Assembly: GCA_051024685.1 (NCBI GenBank)
Contig: JAZHPA010000044.1
Span: 1-23,947, forward strand
Direction: 5' to 3'
Source of the DNA: UBA12545 sp051024685
Lineage (GTDB): Bacteria > Bacillota > DSM-521 > Neomoorellales > Neomoorellaceae
Length of the DNA stretch: 23,947 nucleotides
This document shows positions 20,766 through 23,947 of this stretch, piece after piece. The notes beneath the pieces are model-generated. The model made no database searches and was not told the DNA's origin. It saw only the letters and a program-made list of their open reading frames with translations. Each line of letters begins with the position of its first letter. Positions within the stretch are counted from its first letter, which is position 1. A program made the translations under genes and the position numbers.

Positions 20766-22172
20766 ATGACGAAAAGGATACCCGACCTGCGCGGCGTAGA
20801 CTGGCAGGCCGATATTCACTGTTTCACCTTTAACGACCTGCACCTCCTGTTAGATGTCAACAGTGGTGCCCTCCATATCATCGATAAACCTACCAAGGAC
20901 GTGCTGTCCGAGCTGGCCGGTTGTAGCCACGTGGAAGAGTCCACCCTGGCGGGCAGCACCCGGCTTTACGGCCGAGAAGTGGTGGACGAGGTGTTGGCCG
21001 ACCTGGCGCGGTGCCAGGAGGAGGGCAGCCTCTTTACCCGTGACCTCGCGGCCGGCCTTTACCAGCCCCCAGAACCGGTACTGCAGGCCCTGTGCCTTCA
21101 CGTATCCCACGACTGCAACATGCGGTGCCGGTACTGTTTCGCCGGGGGAGGCCCCTTCGGCGGCAGCCGCGGCCTGATGAGCCCCGAAGTAGGTCGGGCG
21201 GCCCTGGATCTTCTGTTCCGCCTGGCAGGAAAGCGCCCGCGGGTGGAAGTGGACTTTTTCGGTGGGGAGCCCCTGCTGAATTTTGGTACAGTGCGGAACC
21301 TAGTAGCCTATGGCCGCGCCCGGGCCGAAGCCGAGGGAAAGGAAATACGCTTTACTCTGACCACCAACGGCTTGGCGCTGACCCGGGAGATAGGAGATTT
21401 TTTGAACCGGGAGCGCATCAGCGTGATTTTGAGCTTGGACGGGCGGCAAGAGACCAACGACCGCTACCGCCGCCTGCCGGATGGGGAAGGTAGCTATGCC
21501 CGGGTGGTGCCGCGCCTTAAAGCTTTTATAGCCGCCCGTGGCCACGAGGACTACTGGATACGAGGGACCTTCACCCGGGCCAATCTAGACTTCAGCCGGG
21601 ATGTCGAGCACCTCCTAAACTTAGGCTTTCGCTTTCTTTCCCTGGAGCCGGTGGTGGCTCCGCCCGAGGCGCCCTACAGCCTTAGGATGGAGGACATACC
21701 GACCCTGAGGGAAGAGTACCTCCGGCTGGCCGACCTTTACTGTAAGGCGAGGCGACAAGGACGGCCCTTTGAGTTTTTCCACTTCAACCTGGACTTGGGT
21801 GGGGGCCCTTGCCTGACCAAGCGGCTCTACGGCTGCGGCGCAGGAGTAAGCTATATGGCGGTCACCCCGGACGGTGATCTTTACCCCTGCCACCAACTGG
21901 TGGGCAGACCGGAGTTTCGCCTGGGGCACGTGAAAAGGGGAATCGAGAGGCCCGACCTGCAGGAGGAGTTCCGCCAGGCCTACGTGTACCAAAAACCCCG
22001 GTGCGCCCGCTGCTGGGCCCGCTTTTACTGCAGCGGGGGGTGTCATGCAGCTGCCCTGGCGGCCACCGGAAATCTGCGGGAACCGGACGAGGTGGCCTGC
22101 GCCATCCAGCAAATCAGGTTGGAAGCATCCCTGTATATTTTGGCGAAACTCAAGGCGAATTTTTTAAGTTAG
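20766..22172 (+). CDS. scfB: SCIFF radical SAM maturase (ranthipeptide thioether synthase)
   Basis: The 468-residue product is a radical SAM/SPASM peptide-modifying enzyme. The N-terminal 90 or so residues, with FNDLHLLLDVNSGALHIID, look like the peptide-recognition region of SCIFF maturases. The radical SAM cluster motif CNMRCRYC gives C117, C121 and C124, and FFGGEPL (165-171) helps bind SAM. The SPASM part has C349, C357 and C375, then C413-x2-C416-x5-C422-x3-C426, and C445, enough ligands for two auxiliary 4Fe-4S clusters. No key residue is missing, so the enzyme looks functional. Expected activity, by family, is thioether formation on the Cys-rich peptide encoded upstream. ATG 20766 follows GAGGGTG. 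Confidence 0.93.
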   Translation: MTKRIPDLRGVDWQADIHCFTFNDLHLLLDVNSGALHIIDKPTKDVLSELAGCSHVEESTLAGSTRLYGREVVDEVLADLARCQEEGSLFTRDLAAGLYQPPEPVLQALCLHVSHDCNMRCRYCFAGGGPFGGSRGLMSPEVGRAALDLLFRLAGKRPRVEVDFFGGEPLLNFGTVRNLVAYGRARAEAEGKEIRFTLTTNGLALTREIGDFLNRERISVILSLDGRQETNDRYRRLPDGEGSYARVVPRLKAFIAARGHEDYWIRGTFTRANLDFSRDVEHLLNLGFRFLSLEPVVAPPEAPYSLRMEDIPTLREEYLRLADLYCKARRQGRPFEFFHFNLDLGGGPCLTKRLYGCGAGVSYMAVTPDGDLYPCHQLVGRPEFRLGHVKRGIERPDLQEEFRQAYVYQKPRCARCWARFYCSGGCHAAALAATGNLREPDEVACAIQQIRLEASLYILAKLKANFLS

Positions 22173-22238
22173 GCAGGATTCCTCTCCTTTTAAAGCGAAT
22201 TATACAACCAACTATTGCTTTTTTGCTTTTTCGTGGCA

Positions 22239-22256
22239 GGCCGGACAGAGCCGGCC
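22239..22256 (+). other. Hairpin after the maturase gene
   Basis: GGCCGG (22239-22244) pairs with CCGGCC (22251-22256) around a six-base loop in the 115-base gap before the peptidase gene. No T-run follows, so it is at most a weak terminator or an RNA-stabilising structure. A run of alternating A and T (catatatata) follows, but I cannot place a promoter with confidence. Confidence 0.35.
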
Positions 22257-22287
22257 GGCCGGAACATATATATAAAGGGGGGAGGTC

Positions 22288-23784
22288 ATGCCACCGCACC
22301 TTGAGCAGCCGGAACGGTTGCTGGACTTTAAGGAAAAGATTGGAAACTGGCGGGAGAAGGTTAATGTAGCTGCTCAAAGAGCGGCAAAGGGCTTGAAGCA
22401 GAGTTGGGCGCTGGTGTGCGGCCTTAGGCCGAAGTGGGAGGACAAACCTCCCCGCTTCAGAAGAGCGGTTATAGGGATAATAGCAGGGGCCGTGATCCTC
22501 CTGACAGGCTGGCGTCTGGCCGTGGCTCCCAATGCCTGGGCTGTAATGATTAAGGGTGAAAGGGTTGCCCTAGCCGCCAGCAGGGAGGAGGCCCAACAGG
22601 CCATTGAAAATATCCTTTCTGCCATGCGCGAAGCCGGCTATGAAGGTGCCCGGCTTGCCGAAACAATAGAATACGTTCCCGTGAGGGTGAATAGCGGAGA
22701 AATTAATACGCCCGAGGAGCTAGAACAGCTCCTGGCGGGCAGGATTACCTTCAAGACCCTCGCCACGGCGATCAAGATCGACGGGGTGCCTAGAGCCTTG
22801 CTGCGGGACGAGGCTACGGCAGTAGCTCTCTTGGAACAGCTTAAAAAGGATTTCCTCCCCGGGGAAGGGGCTACGGTAGAAGAAGTCAAGTTTAAGGAAG
22901 AAGTAACCCTGGACCAGCAACTGGCCTCCCCGGAACAGATAGCCTCCCCGGACCAAGTTCTCACCCTTCTCAAGGAGGGGACCGAAGAAGCCAGACAGTA
23001 TACCGTCCAAGAGGGAGATTGCCTGTGGACCATTGCGCAGAAGTTCGGCCTACCGGTAGAAAAACTGCAGGAAGCCAACCCGCAGATCCAAGGGGAGCGC
23101 CTCGACATAGGGCAAGTAATTAACTTAGCCACCAGGAACCCGCTGTTGCATGTGGTGGTGGTTTACCGGCAGGAGGTTATCGAAAGCATACCTTACACCA
23201 CCGAAGTTAAGACCACGTCGGAACTTTGGCGAGGTCAGGAACGGGTAAAACAGGCGGGGTCAGAGGGAGAAAGGAAGGTAACTTACCGCCTGGTAGCCGA
23301 GAACGGCCGGGTACTGCAGAGGGAAGTCCTCCATGCGGAAGTCCTCAAGGAGCCGGTCACCAGGATTGTAGAACGCGGTACTAAGGTACAAGTGGCCCTG
23401 GCTGCCCGTGGAGGTTCGGGCCGCCTGGCCTGGCCGGTGTCCGGGCCCATTAGTTCGCCTTACGGCTATCGGGGGAGCGAGTTCCATTCTGGCCTGGACA
23501 TCGCCGCTCCTTATGGGGCGGCGGTGGGCGCCGCGGAGAGCGGGGTGGTGACCCAGGTAGGGTATGTGGGTGGATACGGCCGTATGGTGACCATCGACCA
23601 TGGAGGCGGCCTGGTGACCCGCTATGCCCACCTTTCCGGCTACAATGTAAAAGTAGGCCAAAGGGTGTCGCGGGGCCAAGTAATCGGCTACGTAGGTACT
23701 TCGGGCAGGACTACCGGTCCCCACCTGCACCTGGAAGTCCTGGTAAACGGGGAGTTTCGCAATCCTTACCAATATCTGCGCTAA
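22288..23784 (+). CDS. Membrane-anchored LysM-G5-M23 peptidoglycan metallopeptidase
   Basis: The 498-residue product has a basic cytoplasmic N-terminus and one membrane segment at about 60-80 (AVIGIIAGAVILLTGWRLAV). A charged spacer follows, then LysM at about 237-282 (YTVQEGDCLWTIAQKFGLPV), a G5 domain at about 286-367, and a C-terminal M23/LytM domain at about 382-496. The zinc and catalytic residues are intact: H400 and D404 (HSGLD), H448 (YAHLSG), and H479/H481 (GPHLHLEV). It is expected to cut peptide crosslinks in the cell wall outside the membrane, in growth or sporulation. ATG 22288 follows GGGGGGAGGTC. Any link with the SCIFF genes is unproven. Confidence 0.93.
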   Translation: MPPHLEQPERLLDFKEKIGNWREKVNVAAQRAAKGLKQSWALVCGLRPKWEDKPPRFRRAVIGIIAGAVILLTGWRLAVAPNAWAVMIKGERVALAASREEAQQAIENILSAMREAGYEGARLAETIEYVPVRVNSGEINTPEELEQLLAGRITFKTLATAIKIDGVPRALLRDEATAVALLEQLKKDFLPGEGATVEEVKFKEEVTLDQQLASPEQIASPDQVLTLLKEGTEEARQYTVQEGDCLWTIAQKFGLPVEKLQEANPQIQGERLDIGQVINLATRNPLLHVVVVYRQEVIESIPYTTEVKTTSELWRGQERVKQAGSEGERKVTYRLVAENGRVLQREVLHAEVLKEPVTRIVERGTKVQVALAARGGSGRLAWPVSGPISSPYGYRGSEFHSGLDIAAPYGAAVGAAESGVVTQVGYVGGYGRMVTIDHGGGLVTRYAHLSGYNVKVGQRVSRGQVIGYVGTSGRTTGPHLHLEVLVNGEFRNPYQYLR

Positions 23785-23809
23785 GAGGTAATTAATTTAT
23801 AGGGATATT

Positions 23810-23850
23810 AAAAGGCTGCGCCTGAAGCTTTAAGGGCGGGCCTTTTTTTT
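23810..23850 (+). terminator. Probable intrinsic terminator after the M23 peptidase gene
   Basis: AAAAGGC (23810-23816) can pair with GGCCTTTT around an imperfect inner stem that includes GCGCC and GGGCG, and eight T residues follow (23843-23850). The stem has mismatches but the T-run is clear. It lies 26 bases after the stop codon at 23784. Confidence 0.65.
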
Positions 23851-23872
23851 ACTGTGGACAGGCCATGGGCGG

Positions 23873-23947
23873 CAACTGAGTTATCCCCACTTTTTGCAGG
23901 GCAGGCCTGCTTGGGCTTGGAAGCGAGCGACTAAACCTGAGCGGTAG
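23873..23947 (+). repeat. Interspersed repeat, copy C (runs to window end)
   Basis: CTGAGTTATCC (23876-23886), AGGCCTGCTTGG (23903-23914) and AAACCTGAGCGG (23933-23944) repeat copy A in order and spacing. The middle, CTTGGAAGCGAGCGA, matches inverted copy B better. The copy is cut by the end of the window, so its full length is unknown. Confidence 0.75.

Noticed and set aside
20113..23886. DnaA boxes in the repeats (TTATCCGCA, TTATCCCCA)
   Set aside because: Each differs from TTATCCACA. They occur once per repeat unit without clustering, and the surroundings are not an origin region.
1..23947. CRISPR array, tRNA or rRNA genes
   Set aside because: No regularly spaced short repeats and no cloverleaf or rRNA-like segments were seen on either strand.

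Overview
This window looks like a GC-rich, spore-forming-type clostridial chromosome (Firmicutes), probably close to the thermophilic Moorella/Thermanaeromonas group. The evidence is the tuf–S10–spc–alpha gene order, with rpsD inside the alpha operon and a KOW-domain gene between map and infA. Zinc-ribbon forms of S14, S4, L24, L36 and adenylate kinase, and a SCIFF ranthipeptide system, also fit. The genus-level guess is inference. Every convincing gene is on the + strand.

Layout. Positions 1-81 are the 3' end of tuf. Positions 179-10603 carry the S10 and spc clusters from rpsJ to secY, nearly without gaps. adk, map, the KOW protein, infA, rpmJ, rpsM, rpsK, rpsD, rpoA and rplQ follow to 15583. 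The energy-coupling module ecfA1-ecfA2-ecfT and truA run to 18903. A good sigma-A-type promoter at 18989-19017 then starts a new unit, rplM-rpsI. Many neighbours overlap or abut (rplD/rplW, rpsC/rplP/rpmC, rplO/secY, adk/map, rplQ/ecfA1, ecfA2/ecfT), which points to translational coupling. About a third of the genes start with GTG or TTG.

The accessory part is 19908-22172. Only 17 bases after rpsI lies a 55-residue Cys-rich peptide gene that I identify as a SCIFF (six-cysteines-in-forty-five) precursor. A radical SAM/SPASM SCIFF maturase follows at 20766-22172. The precursor is unusual. The fifth of the six family cysteines is Ile, while the Cys and Thr of the known thioether crosslink are kept. 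It also has an 11-residue C-terminal extension.

Precursor and maturase are separated by 690 bases without a believable gene. This gap holds a facing inverted pair of a roughly 75-base repeat bounded by a perfect 12-base direct repeat, a candidate structured RNA ending in an intrinsic terminator, and hairpins in the maturase leader. A third repeat copy runs off the right end of the window. The last gene, 22288-23784, encodes a membrane-anchored LysM-G5-M23 peptidoglycan metallopeptidase and is followed by a terminator.

How it fits together: most of the window builds the ribosome, the Sec translocon and RNA polymerase alpha. The rplM promoter probably also drives the SCIFF precursor, linking peptide production to ribosome synthesis. 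Maturase expression may be separated from it by the terminator at 20561-20597.
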